DNA from: Trogon surrucura
Lineage: Eukaryota > Chordata > Aves > Trogoniformes > Trogonidae
DNA: 64,000 nt
Direction of reading: 5' to 3'
NCBI GenBank assembly: GCA_020746105.1
Contig: CM036621.1
Location: forward strand, 51,680,264-51,744,263
The position numbers and the translations under genes are program-made. The stretch's first letter is position 1. Each line of letters starts with the position of its first letter. This document shows positions 45,741 through 59,045 of the stretch, piece after piece. A model generated the notes under the pieces. That model made no database searches. It was not told where the DNA came from and worked only from the letters and a program-made list of their open reading frames with translations.

Positions 45741-48613
45741 GCCACTGTATTTTCTGTCTTTGAAGAAAACAATCTCTTCTATAATTCTTTACCTCTAATA
45801 GCAAGTGCTGACTCACCAAGCCAGAAGAAGGAGAAAGAACGATTCAAAGCTCTGGCAGTCTTTCAGCTGGTAGGTCTCAGGCACTGTCTGTGTCAAAGGA
45901 GATCTGGAAAGAGAGTCATGAACTCCAGTCTATCTATTTATTTGTGCAGAAGGGATGGTGAGAAAAGTACTTGTATCATTTGACTTCATTGCAGAAGGTG
46001 ATAAAGGCTCTATTTATTTTTTTTTCAAGGATTTAATTCCCAAATGTAATGTGAAAAGTTGACGGCAAAGCCTTTATAAGAATTTTAAATCCTTAAACCA
46101 ACTGGCAGATAATTGTGGATTTTATATTAGTGGAGGAAAAGGCATTAGAGTTCAGCTACTTGTTAAGATTTAAAATAACAACAGCAATAAGAAACCTTTA
46201 GGAAAGTTGCTGCTAAAGTCAAAGTGACCCCTGAGATTTTTCATGCAATGGGCAAAGTTGTCTCAACCAATGAGAAAGCAAGTAATTGAAATGAGACCTG
46301 CTGAGCCAGAAAATATTTTCAACGGTATTTCTCCTTGTTTGTTCTCTTTGTATTTCTCCCCCCTTCACCACAGTATTTCCAGGACATAAAAACGTTAGGT
46401 ACTGCAAGAGGAAAACCTCGTTAAATTTTGTCTAATCAGTAAGAGTGTGAAGGACACAACAAAGCGATATTTTCAGTAAGGTTTTTGAGGAAGAGGAAGC
46501 AGAGGTTTATTCTTTTAACAAGTGTAGATAGGTAATACAGTTTATGCCCATTTTCCATGGTAGATGGAAATTAGCAAAAAAAACCTGAGAGCTCCTCTCA
46601 CCCACAAAACATTGCTGACAATAACGGTGTAGCTGTGTCAAGCTTATGGAATTTGACACAACTTAGAACTAAAAAACGTAGGAAGAAGTACGGAAGCAAG
46701 TGGTCAAGATGCATTTTACTGCCTTATGATAAACTCTTGCTTTATTCAAATAGAATTTTGAAGTAAATGAGAGTTTGGATGAGAACACCTAGTAAAAACA
46801 AGATTGCTGATTTTAATCCTTATTTAGTGAGGAAAGGTAGAGAACGAAGATTTGGGGCTTCAGTTCTTGATTCTTGACTCTGGTCCAGAAAGCAGAATAA
46901 TTTCTTTGGGTATGGCAAAGCAGAAGTTCTTGGTAGTCTTGGGCAGTAACGGGAAGAGATTTTAACTGGCAGGTAAAATTACCCTGAAATACAGTTAGAC
47001 TTCCTACAGTGTTTTCTAATGAATTTTTCACGAGCGCTGTACAGTGATCTCCATGCATGGTCTCATGCTGCATGGAGGGTTTCAGCATGGCAATGCTTCA
47101 TGACCTATAAGGTAGGCTTCTCACCTGTGAATGCCAGGAGTATTGAATTGAAAAGAAGCAGGAAATATTATGTGTTAACAAATTGCATGACCTATTTTCA
47201 CAGCAATCAGAACAGATGTCAAAAAACTGAGTAGAAAGTTTTGGGAAATGGCTAAGAAACTTAATAAAGCTGTGTGGTTCATGAGTCTGGCTGAGGCAGC
47301 TAATATTGCAGATGCACTATAAAGCTGAAGTTGATCCAAATGAGGCCCTTGGCAGCTAATGGGGGGAAGAACTAAGTGGCACTTCCAAATTTAAGAACTT
47401 GGAGTTCTTAGGATATTGTATATGTTTAATCCGCCTGCTACTAATTTTAGGAGTTACTTGTTTAAAATTTTGTTCATTGCCAGTTAAAACAATTATCTAA
47501 TGAACTCCACAGTGAATCTACATTGGGCTACGTAGTTTTAAATTATGTTATTGTTTTAGAATATTTGAACTAATGGATATTTAGATAATGCCCTTGCAGA
47601 GCAAGAATAAGAAAATGGGAGAAAACACTTAATATTTTTATTTAGCTTTTAATCATTTGTACGAGAAAAGAATTTGAAATCTTTACTCAGATCGAGTATA
47701 TCGAGTATTACCGTGTAGTAGAACAAAGCTTTTCCAGAGATCCAAGGAGGTGATCTTTGTGAGTTACAGATTAGTGTGGTTCCAGTGCAAAGGCACAGGA
47801 TCTTGCAACAAACCTTGAATTCAGACAGGGTTATTATCAGGGTTTCTCAAGTTGGAAACCAATACCTGCTGTGCTGGGACCATACTATGTGAACGCACAA
47901 ATAGCATTTGCTGAAGCACAGGATAATTTTCTGCAACCACGTCAAGAAAATTTGGAAGGTTTATTTTTGTTTATGCAGTTTAATGTCCCTCTTAGCCAGA
48001 TTCTTCTGCCACAAAGCACAATCCCCTCAAAGTGTTACCCTAAAATGACATTTGTTAAAGTCAACGGCAAAAATTAATGTGAACTAATGTGAGAAAACAT
48101 AAGCAGACTTCTACACCTAGGCTATAAAAGGAAGACAACACAAGCAAATGTGTGTGTGCTTGTGGTGAGACTCAAGCAAAGATCCACAGAGCTTCCAGTG
48201 TCCGTTCCACCACCTTTGCAGTGCTATGGTAGGCTTGAAATAACCAGGAAAAAAAGGGGACATTCCTCAATCTACTCAATTAGATTCAAGCTTGAGTTAT
48301 AACTTCTCTATTTGTGTTGCTGTCTACACTGTCAAGAAGTTGGGCTTTTGCTGATTAAAAAGATATTTCATTCTCAAGGGGAAGGGAAGTATTTCTAGTG
48401 TGAAAAGTCATGAAAGAAACTCCAGTGTGCTTGTGGGTTTCCTTGAACTGCTGCTAATCCAAGACAGTTTCTTCATCATCAAAATCTTGATTTTATTCTA
48501 AGGAAAAGTTGCTATTAACTATTTTGGTCGTGTCTTCTAGTATCTGCATAGGATAGCTGAAAAACATTTCAAAGTTTCCTCTCTTTTGCAGAGTTCAAAT
48601 TGATCAAATTTGA

Positions 48614-48631
48614 TTTTTTTTTTTTTTTTTT
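48614..48631. repeat. Poly-T run of 18
   Basis: Eighteen consecutive T followed by AAAAAGG. There is no retroposed sequence next to it that I can recognise. Confidence 0.85.
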
Positions 48632-51604
48632 AAAAAGGCACCAAACCTCTTCCCTTGGAAAAGGGAAATGTTGGAAAAGGAGGGTATTTGATTTCAAGGA
48701 AAGCTTGTTATTGCTTTTCTTGAACATAATTTCAGTGAAGGAAAACATTGTTCAAAATGATGCTTCAATAACCACTCCATTTTTTCTTTTTTTTGAACTT
48801 TGTTCTTCCCCAAATCAAACTACATGATTCATTTGAAATGCATGAATCATTTTTATGAAATATTAGAGTTAAGTGTTGGGTTCTCCTGAGAGCATTATAT
48901 CACTGTCATAGATCTGGGGTTCTGTGGAGAATAATGTTTAACTCTCACACATGCAGTGCTCTGCCAACCAGTCCCCAGGACCACCTCCTTCCTTGTCCTG
49001 TGGCAACCACGGGTGAGTGTTTACGAAGTAAACTAATTTAGAATTTACCATTTTCTATTAAAAATGTGGCTTTCTTCCTTATAGTGGATTATGCAAATGA
49101 GACATCATTATTCCTTCCCAGGAAGAAAACAAACCAGAAAAACAATGAAATGGACTGAAGAACTTGCTTCTCACAACATGCACATGATTGCTAGAGTCAG
49201 AAATATAATTGACAGGACAATTATACTTTCATTTCCGTGAACCATTCTTCCATGCCATTTCAAATCTAACTTTGGCAAGTCAAAGAAAATAACTGTGTGA
49301 GCCGATCTACTGCAGTCAGTACAACTGGCACAACCCTCTACCAAAAAGCCACTCTGCAGGGGGTTTACTTTTACACTGCATTTGACAATAACGTGAACGA
49401 GAGCTTTGACTCCCTGTTGACTTACAGTGGTGAGCCACTTATTTTTTCAGGAAGTCTCTTGAAAACTAAAGATTAAAAAAACATTTTTAAAAATCCCAAA
49501 CAATCAAAATACCGTACACAAATTGCATAAAATGTTTGTAAGAGAACTTGCTTTTTCCAGAGGCTAATCTAATGTCAAACATGAGACATTTTAAAAGCAA
49601 TGCCTAAATAATAAATTTTTTTTAAGCTTACAACTAAGTAATTTTTTTTCATTAAAGTCAATTTCTACTGCTACAAACTGCTTCCTTTGTACTGACAGCT
49701 ATCAAATAACCACATGTCATGTCTGAATCTTGCAAGCTAGTTTTACATAAATTTTCATATGCCCAGGTGCTGACTGAAGGCAGTGGGTCATGCATACAAA
49801 AATGAATCTGGGACAGACATGAAATTACTGAAATCCAAATTGTGCTCTCCTCTAGAGCTGAGTATGTCTCTGAAATGTCTGAAGGACACAAGCTCCAATC
49901 AGTACAGGCGAGTAGTGCTACATAATCCCATTGAAACTGTGGGGTTCTTTCCTCCGGAGGAATTCTTTTTCTCTTGGAGGCAGTCAGTCTTCAGCTTTTC
50001 CCTCCAAGCATGGCAGACCAACGTTGGCACAGCTGACTTCTAAGCAAGGAGATGGGCTTCTTGCAAAAGATGTCAAGATGCCCTGGTACCGTTAGAAACA
50101 AAAACATGGACCCGTGTTATACTGAAATGACTTGGCGACATAGAACAGGCTTCCTCTTATCCAAATTTTCGTGCCTTCAGCAGCGCTACAGTTGCAACAG
50201 AAAGATGTTGGCTTGCAGTAAATGAATGTTTCTATTTAGACTGAACCAAATCCTGCTGATCTATACACAGTATCAGTGAAATGCAGATGTTTGTTTTGCT
50301 CGTCAGAAATGTTTGTCTTTGAAGATCAGAAATAAAATTCCCTTTCTTTCCTTTTTGTCCCTCATGACAGATGCTACTTGTAGAAAGCACATACTTATTG
50401 TATGTAGAATTAAACGAATCAGCAACTACAAATGACCTTTTTACTCTCTCACTTGCATATTATCTTTATATATGTGATTTTGGTATACTTTAAAATTCCT
50501 TTCTGGATATATTTAAAATATGAATATCTATGCACACTTAGTTATACTGTCACTTAAAAAGTATTGTTGTATTGTATTTTTCCCCACTGAAGTATCTAAA
50601 TAATAGACAAAGTACTGTAGTCATATCCTGAATCCATGAAAGTTTTAGTGATGATGAACCAATTATATTTACCACATAGGCAAAGGCAGATCCAAAACTC
50701 CATAGTGTCAATAGGTTTTGGTTTATGCCCTACATAGATGTCTTTCATTAATGTTTGTCGTGCTTCTTGCCCCTTAGGTACTGATGCCCGTTTATCACAG
50801 ATCCCAAGTTTTGAAGGTATGTTCTTCAAATTCTCATCGAATACAATAAATTACTTGCTGTAACGGGGTTTCTTCTGCTGTACGCAGAAAAACAAGTGCA
50901 GTGGTGGAATAAATCATTTATGTCCAGACTTAGGAGAAAATGTTTTAAAATTGTGTTATTTGCATTGTCTGAGGAAGGAACAAGCAATACTAACAAACTA
51001 AACTGACCTTCCATAGCTGTTCCCTCCCTTGAACATTGCCCTGAGGCACCTAACCTCCTTCTTACATCTCACCTAGCCAGGCTCCAGCACTTCCCAAATT
51101 CAGGATAGCAAAACAGTCAGTCAGGTCTGGTAAGATTCCCACCAAGGGGTGCAGAGTTTGAGGCTAGTGCTTTCCCCTCTCACAGACCTCTTCTATAGTT
51201 TGATGTTGAGGACAAGAGTGCCCATGGTGGGAATATGGATTTCTCCCTGGGAAGCTGTCAGCTGAGCTATTGAGCGTAATTTTTTTTTAACCTGATCATT
51301 GCTTTTCTTCAGCCCAGAAGAATAACAATGTGAAGAAAGGCATTTAGCATATACCTCTAACAAGTCAAACAGAATTTTAAATAATGCCCATAATGGAGTG
51401 TGTTCTTTCTAAATACATGTGTATATTGTACATTAGGGATCTGTGGTATCCAAAGGACAGCTATCTCTCTGAGGAGTGTATTTAGAGTCCTAGTGTGCCT
51501 GCTGAATACTGTACTCCCCAGAGTCTGTAAGAACAGCAGGAGAATTTTATTATGAAAGTAAGAACTAGGTGGCTCATTACCTTTGTAGTGCATCATTCCC
51601 CATA

Positions 51605-51745
51605 GGATCATCTAATTGTTTGTTGAATGATTCCAGAGGTTTTGCTTCAATACCCTTGCCAGGGAAGAGGTGCTCTCTCTAGGTTGGTGATTAATTGCAT
51701 GAATAAGTTGACTTTTTTTTCTGTTGTATTTTCATCCTTGTTGAA
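51605..51745 (-). mobile_element. Probable ancient CR1/L3-like LINE fragment
   Basis: The + strand has CATCTAATTGTTTGTTGAAT, GAGGTTTTGCTTCAATACCC and TTGCCAGGGAAGAGGTGC, then AGGTTGGTGATTAATTGCAT and GAATAAGTTGACTTTTTTTC. This follows, in order, the reverse complement of old amniote CR1/L3 ends (a TCTAATTC...TTGAA block, a TTTTGGCCTCAAC...CTGGCA block, then GTG.GTGAAGAAGTA). It is strongly diverged. Confidence 0.45.
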
Positions 51746-52325
51746 ATTTGCATCCTTGTTGAATTTTTTTTTAAAAAGTACATTATTACGGACTATACTC
51801 ATGTAAGTGACATCTGGTTAACTCCTATTACTTTTACCCATTTTTACACCTTAGGAAGTGACTTTCTGTAACTGCTTCCACTTGGAGGTTGATTCTTTTC
51901 TAAAATCAGTGTAATTCCATTGATCAGAGTGTTCTCATGCCAGAAAATGAGAAATAACTTTTCTGGAGTTTGTGAAACTATGCTGACATGGCATCTGACC
52001 AGATTTACCTGGTAATAGCTCATGAATAGGGCATTAATTGGAAGACTATGTCAGAGACTTGAGAACAGAAGGAAAAGCAGAAATATTTGCTCCTCTCCAG
52101 ACAGGCTGAGGAGGTGTCCATGACTCACATGGTAAGGCTATGACCGGGCAGCAATGACACAGTTTCTAGAGCAGTATTTATAAACAACTTCAAAAGAATG
52201 GAAACAAAATGAAAATCAGAAGTGTAGCTGAGCAGACTCTTGCTTTAATACTATTGTATTGCACAATACTTTTCCAATTCCACAAGTCGCTGAGTGCTGC
52301 TTGGATCCCTATTCGGTCCCCATGT
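51746..52325. other. Intergenic sequence between two CR1 fragments
   Basis: Unique sequence with no recognised gene. CATCCTTGTTGAA at 51733 recurs 18 bases later just before this stretch. Confidence 0.55.
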
Positions 52326-52424
52326 GTTGCCTGATCTAGTTGAGAGGCGTCCCTGCCCATGACAGGGAGGTTGGATTAAATGATCTCTAAGGTCCCTTCC
52401 AGCCTAGGCCATTCTACGATTCTG
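52326..52424 (+). mobile_element. CR1 LINE, 3' end only
   Basis: TTGCCTGATCTAGTTGAGAG, GTCCCTGCCCATGACAGGGA, GGTTGGATTAAATGATCTCT, AAGGTCCCTTCCAGCC and ATTCTACGATTCTG are the sense CR1 3' untranslated region up to its terminal ATTCTATGATTCTATG-like repeat. A 5'-truncated copy of about 100 bases. Confidence 0.88.
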
Positions 52425-55400
52425 CTGTTAAAACAGCTTAAATGGCATATGTTCCTGTCAGGGATCCTACGGGGCTCTGAGGACAACCTCTGGTTTCCAC
52501 ACTTTCACAAAAATCCCAGGGAGCTCCCTGTTGCCTCAGTCACATCCTTACGTCAGTCACAGAGGTGATGACTATGGTAAAGGTTAATATACTGCTGCTG
52601 TGTTCCTGACGATCTTCCAATGCTCATGCCTTCTATGGATGGATTTATCTTTTAGGGTTGTTTTTCTAAGACTAAAAGCAATCCCAGTTCAGGGAGAATC
52701 TGCCCCAGAATCCCTGTATATAAAACCTCAGACTGTAACTTTTTGAAAACAAAGGATTTGGAGATGACATCATGCTGGCAAATTAAGTCTCTTTGACTGA
52801 AAGATTTTCTAGCTGGAATCTTTTCAGCTGCAGAATGTAATGATATATTTATTCTCTATCCGGGAAAGAATGAAAAGGATAGCAATGGTAGAAGGTTATC
52901 TCTAGGGGAAGTCCAAGGACTAAACTCTGCAAAATTACTTGTGCTCAGAGAATTTCTATCTAGAGTAATTCACAGGCTTTCTCACTCACACAAACTCATA
53001 TTAACAGTGTATGTATGGTGTGAGAGAAAAAGATTACTTTAAAAGTATATATAAAATAAATAGTTTTGCTATAAAGCACATGGTTCTGTTGTGCCTTACC
53101 CTGGCTAGATGAACTTGCAGCAAAGGCAACTCCTGCCTGTAAACTGCCATGCACTTGCACAGTAAAATGTCTGGAAATGTTTCGAATTCCTCCCTGACTG
53201 GAGATCTTATGTGGGTGGGTGAGATGGCAGACCACAGTAGGGTTGATGGGCATGGCCACCAGGTCCTTACGACACTGAAGGTGGTGAGAAGTGTTCATGG
53301 CTCTTAATTGATTGTGTAGGAGGGGTTTTGAGCTTGCTCCTCCTGGTGTTTCAAAAAAAGCCTGCCTTGAGAAGGATGGTTTGGAAAAGCTATATACTAT
53401 TAATATTGCTCTACCCCGTACTGCTCACAGGGACAGAATTTTGGCCATGAGCCTCCAAAGCTAGTTCTCCGAGTCCAAGAAATCTTTAGTGGCAAACTGA
53501 GAAAACCATGGAAGATATGACTTTCTGACAGATAGCTCTGTCCTGACCTTGTCAAATGTTTTTAAGGTCAAACAGTTTGATGTTTGCCTGTCCCTAGTCA
53601 CTGCTCAAATGATAAGTCTCTTTATAGGAGTGTGTTCTACTGTTTCTATGATCAACTGGACATATTTCAGGTAGTTTTAATTCATCATAAAATAACACTC
53701 CTGAGTCATTTTCAGCCTTTACCTGTCGAATAATGCATTTCCTTCTCACTTTGTCTATAAGTTATAGTGGCACAATCAGACAAGGGTCCTAAAAGCCTAC
53801 CTCTTCTGTGTCTGGTACCTGCAAAAAGATAATCTTCAACCTTGGAAACTCTTATGTATTCACTTAATTGTACACACTCAAATTGTTCTGTTGACTTCAC
53901 TGAGAACACTCATATTTTAAATTGAGCATGTGCCTAATTACCTTGCTAAATCAGGGTCCACATGCATATAATTAAGTATATGTGTAAGTGCCTTATATTC
54001 AGGACCCTAACAGAAAGCATAGTGAAATACAGAGTTGCATTTTACATTCGGTAACTGAGCAAAAATCTCGTTGAAGCTGGTAGTTGTTTTGCTGAGTAAG
54101 GCCAAGAGGCATCTGGCCCATACAGCTCACATACCCAGCTGTGACTCCTCACGTACAGGAGAGAAAATACAGCACTGATGCACCAGGCTGCAAGTGAGGA
54201 AAGAGAAGTCTAATCAAGCTGCCACAAAAATCCCCCAGCAATTTGCCAAGTCTGCAAGAAGTTCTAAATCAAGGATTTAGAATGGAACAAAATACACAAT
54301 TTATACAGCAGAATAAAAGAAAGCAACACACAGAGCCCAAGGTTATTTGATCATAAGCAATGGATGTCTTGCTTGTGGTGACAAAATAATCCAACTCATG
54401 TATAAGTTAAAAATACCCCAAACATATGAAATAGTGTGGGACAATATAAAATCACACCCAGCAAACACAGTTATAATATAATCATTTGATTCATTAACAG
54501 ACACTTAAGGAATGCACATGGAGAGAAGAGCTCCAGACTACATCTATCTCCAGGCTCCCCTTAGTATGAAAAATCATATGCCTACACCAATGTCTGAAAT
54601 CTCAGTCTTCTGCATGCACTGAAAGCATAGAACTTTTCTTTCTTTCAGAAAATATTAGTGGGAGAGGAAGGCAAAAGGTTGAATTGAGGTTGGATGTAGA
54701 AGTACTTGATTAAGTTTATTTCGTACAAAAACAGCACAAATCATTTAGATCAACAGGTGGCACCTCTTTTTGCCTGGTGATTAACGCTCACCCCTAAAGT
54801 GTGGCATCTTGCTGAAAAAGAGGATCAGATCTCTCTTGGATTTAGGGCTCACACAGTTACCTGGAGATGTTGTAGATGGTTCTGAAATATTCAGATATAT
54901 ATATGTGGGGTTTTTATTTGTTTGTTTGTTTGTTTTTCTCCCTGTTAAAGCTTTGCCATGAAAAAGGTCTCCTTTGGGCTGCTGGTCTTTCTCCAAGACA
55001 AAGTTTGCTGGTGGCAATCTTAAAGAGATGGTGGTGTAACACTCCAGGTGAGCAACAGGATCTGAATTCTTCAACTAGTTAATGGAGGGTGTTGTTTTAT
55101 AATTACTTAATTTGAATGGGCTTTTGCCCAAGTCTACTGACTTATGAGACTCATCCTTAGGTTTCAGTTTCTCTCCAAGTTTTGTGAAGTGATTTATGTA
55201 ACTTGGGAGTGTAGTTTACAGTAGGTAGCCAGGCAGTTGGATATTGCAGTCTCTTCTGAATCTTGGTCTGCTTCACAAAGACACATGAATAGGTTTTTCT
55301 CAAGAAAGGTCATGTGTGTTCATATCTTAGTGTGGGAGGACTCTGGGGTGTTGTTTGGAGAGGTAGCAGGCACCACGTATGATGCCACTTTAAACAGATT

Positions 55401-57562
55401 CTTCAGTGGGCTACAGGAAGATCTACTGTGGAATGGTCTGGGCTGAGCAACTGCCAATACAGAAAAAAAAATTACCCTAAATCTAGGGTCTACTTTTTGT
55501 TTGTCCAGCTCTTGGGTTTTTTACTCTAAATTGTCATGTTGTTATGTATAGAGATATCTTGTAACCACTAAGCATTCAGAGCAAGGTGGCAGCTCCACAT
55601 ATTCAGGATGAACATGCAAACTCTCTCCAAGCTCAAGACAGGTTTATCTAAGGATGCTATATGTGATAGTCGTAGCTTGGGACTTTCTCATTGCTCGAAA
55701 TGTGTTTTGAAGCAACAACCTGCCTGCAGTGTTAGATATGACTGAGCAGAATTCCCTGTTGTCAATTCACAAGCAAAAAGTTTCTGGTAAAATAGAAAAT
55801 AGACTTTTTGTAACAGATCAAAAAATGACGAAGTAAACATGTTATTTGGTTACAGATCACTGGGAAATACTACTGTGTTATATAGCCACAAAAGACTAAG
55901 GAGACTATTAAAAGTATATTTCATTGCAAGGAGATGATAAAAAAGCCAAATGACAGAACAATGCTGTTTGAATCGTTGTTATATTATGGTGCTACCTCGT
56001 GACTATGCAAAGCTGCAAAAGAGAGAAGAGAATGTTGTGGTTATTGTGTATGTGGAATTAACATAGCAATAATGTTTACGATGTAAAGTAAAAGAATGAT
56101 ACTGGATACTGTGTGAGTCAGCAAAAAGAGCAATGATTGGAGACTGGGGAGACATGAGTCAGAGAAGCTGTTTGTATCAGAAGTCTGCAGAAAGTGAAAG
56201 AAATGCTGAAAAACAAGTTTCAAATGTTAGCTTGAATCACACAGTAAAAGTTTATAATATAGAATGTTATAGAATTTCATAAGGTTTTTTTGTATTACTT
56301 ATGGCTCTAATAATCATACAAGCATATTTTTTTTAAAGAAGTATTTTCAACAATGCAAAAGAAACTGTTGAAACAGCAGCTCTAAGAAAACTGAAAGCAA
56401 ATGCGTATTAAATTCAGAATAGTCTATGGTAGTTCAAAGACATCAGTTATCTTGTTTATACTCTGTTATTAACTCAGTAAAAGATAGTAATTCCCACTTT
56501 TTTGAACCAAAGAAGTTTCCATAACCTGAAGGATAGATTGACTTTTTTTTTCAATGGAAACTTCTAGTAATTCTTGTATTTTTAAAAATGTTTTCTAATC
56601 CCAATATTAAAAAAAGTTATCATCTAGTTTAGGTAGAACAGAGCAATAACTAAAGGGCAAATGAACGATTTCCCCCCTCTACATTGTCTAACAGAGGTAT
56701 AACACACATCCCTGTACTTCCGACCTTCAAAAAAGGTAGCATAGGAAAAGTCTAGCATTTGCAACTTTCAGCTAAAATATTTGTCCTCTAGTCTGAGAAA
56801 GATTTCTCAGTTTGACTTGAGATTGAGAGGCTCGTGGTCTTTGCTAGGAGGGAAAAGGTCACAATAACTGTGTGTTTTCCCTTCCACAGCCTGCAGGAAG
56901 GAGAGATGAAGTGGTGCTTCAGCCAGGAAAAGCTTTGGATATTTTGGGAGGGGAAAGAAACAGCTCATAGTGCCCCATATATAGGTTGCAGAAGTAGGCT
57001 TAGAACAGATGTAGGCACTAGGTGTAATCTGGTGAAAAAAAGTAGATAAACACTAAGTTTGGAAGGAAAAGGGAGGGTAGGAGTTACCATTCTGGTAGCT
57101 TTTGCAAGTAGAAAACTGATGCAGTTGAGATGGTGGAGTAAGAAATAAAGCACGCAAAGACATAAGGTGAAACAGAATACCAAGGAAGGAGATTATTGCT
57201 GGGAGTTAAGTTGACCAAGAGATGGAGAGGCAACAGGAAACCAGAAAAATCCTCCAGGGCACTAGCAAAGAAGAATATCATATAGAATGGAAGAGTTAAC
57301 AAGAAGTAAGGACAGAACTTTTTCTTAGGTTTGTTTAGTTGATTTTTCTTTTTTTTTTCCCCCCGTTTCCATTGTAATTGGATTTCTCTTTTTGCATGTT
57401 TTAAATTTCTGTGGCTGGCAGCAGTAAAATGCCAAAACTTGCAATCTTGCCTTCTTTACTGCTGATGTGTTATTTCATGTACAATTTACTTCATAGTTAT
57501 TATCAAATATAATTGCAAGATAAAACAATTACTGGTTTTATGGTAAGCATAATGAAAATTTT
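52425..57562. other. Intergenic sequence between CR1 copies
   Basis: No gene recognised. It holds a (TTTG)n run at 54917 and T-rich stretches near 56325 and 57345. Short frames are featureless. Confidence 0.6.
54917..54937. repeat. (TTTG)n microsatellite
   Basis: Four TTTG units in a row ending in TTTTT. Confidence 0.85.
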
Positions 57563-58136
57563 GTGACCAGCAGAAGTAGGGAGGTGATTGTCCCCCTGTA
57601 CTCAGCACTGGTGAGGCCTCACCTTTGAGTATTGTGTTCAGTTTTGGGCACCTCGGTATAGGAGAGATCTCAAGGTGTTGGAGCGAGTGCAGAAAAGGGC
57701 AACAAAGCTGGTGAAGGGCCTGGAGAATAGATCTTACGAGGAGCGACTGAGGGAGCTGGGACTGTTCAGCTTAAGGAAGAGGAGGCTGAGGGGGGACCTC
57801 ATCATGCTCTACAATTACTTGAAAGGACATTGTAGAGAGGTTGGTGCTGGTCTCTTCTCACAGGTCATTAGGGACAGAACCAGGGGGAATGGGTTCAAGT
57901 TGCAACAGGGCAAGTTTAGACTGGACATTAGGAAGAAATTCTTCATGGAAAGAGTGGTCAGACACTGGAACAGACTGCCTAGGGAGGTCGTTGAGTCACG
58001 TTCCTTGGATGTGTTTAAGTGTCGCTTAGATGTGGTGTTGGGTGATATGGTTTAGGGGTGAACTTGTAGTGTAGGGTTAATGATTGGACTCGATGATCCC
58101 AAGGGTCTTTTCCAACCTGAATTGTTCTATGATTCT
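57563..58136 (+). mobile_element. CR1 LINE, 5'-truncated, with intact 3' end
   Basis: It begins inside ORF2 (GTGACCAGCAGAAGTAGGGA) and ends with GATCCCAAGGGTCTTTTCC, AACCTGAATTGTTCTATGAT and TCT. From 57675 to 58055 the ORF2 C-terminus is open: [80 protein letters not shown], then a stop. Upstream, CACCTTTGAGTATTG carries an extra base relative to the usual CACCTGGAGTATTG, shifting the frame. The long open frame suggests this is the youngest CR1 in the window. Confidence 0.93.
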
Positions 58137-58910
58137 AAAACAAACAGGAACATAGTTTTAGGAAAGGAGAAAGGTTTCAAAGCACAATGTTTCTGTGATT
58201 AGGCAATTTGGCCCATTTTACATTAGGATCTTGTTTCTGATGACACACCTCTCCCCACCTGCATTCAATCTTTTGAAAGCAAAACAGAATCACAGAATCC
58301 ATTCTGCAGTTTTCCCTAGATGCAAGTACATTTCTAGAAAGCTTTGAACGGCTAAGAGGTAAATTGATGAGATTTATCTTAAATGCTAAAAGCAGGTTAG
58401 AAACTGGATACCTTTTGGTGTGTCATGCAGAACAGTAATGAGACCTGACCTTTCAATGACTTTCGTCAGTTCAGCCGAATAATTTCTGCTCAGGGTTTAT
58501 TTACTTCTGCAGTGTCTCTCTTAATTTGTTTTGTGAATCTTTCTACTACTCTTTTAGTTTTGAAGTCACGGTTTTTAATTTCAGTTTTTCAAACACCTCA
58601 GCAGTAACTTCTGTTATCCTTGACATTTCTGTGTCAGCATAATATGAACTGCTGCAGTGGGAAACATAATCCTCTAATCTGGCTAGCTCAGATGCGTTGT
58701 TCATATAGAGACATTTTCTAATTCATTGTATTTATTAACAACTCTGAGCACTCTGTTCACGCTGGCATCTGCACTGGGAACAGTTTTATTAATGGAAACT
58801 GTAGTCAAACAGTGGTCTTATGCCTGCGACTTATTCCACAGAATAACAGTGCTGGTTCATTTGATCGTAGGATTCAAAGCTCTACATGTTGATTCAAGAA
58901 GCTACAACAT
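58137..58910. other. Intergenic sequence
   Basis: Unique sequence with no recognised gene. A short CAGAATCACAGAATCC near 58285 looks like a CR1 end but is too short to call. Confidence 0.55.
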
Positions 58911-59045
58911 ACACATATCCATCTATCAATATCTATCTATCTATATCTATCTGTGTATATCTATATATATATGCACACACATGTATATCTGTATATATCT
59001 CTATATAGATATACATACACACAACTATGTGTGTATATATACAGT
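58911..59045. repeat. Compound microsatellite of CTAT, TA and CA units
   Basis: ATCTATCTATCTATATCTAT followed by TATATA, CACACA and TATATCTC stretches over about 135 bases. The frame through it is rich in Tyr/Ile/Ser and is a composition artefact. Confidence 0.9.

Larger units (their letters stand above)
42620..51604. other. Intergenic sequence after the second dispersed-repeat copy
   Basis: No gene recognised. It contains a possible regulatory block (44830-45150), an A/C-rich tract (45600-45740), a T18 run (48614-48631) and an octamer-type ATGCAAAT at 49091-49098. Confidence 0.6.

Noticed and set aside
58283-58300. CAGAATCACAGAATCC as a possible CR1 end
   Set aside because: Fewer than 20 bases match and the adjoining sequence does not continue the CR1 3' region.
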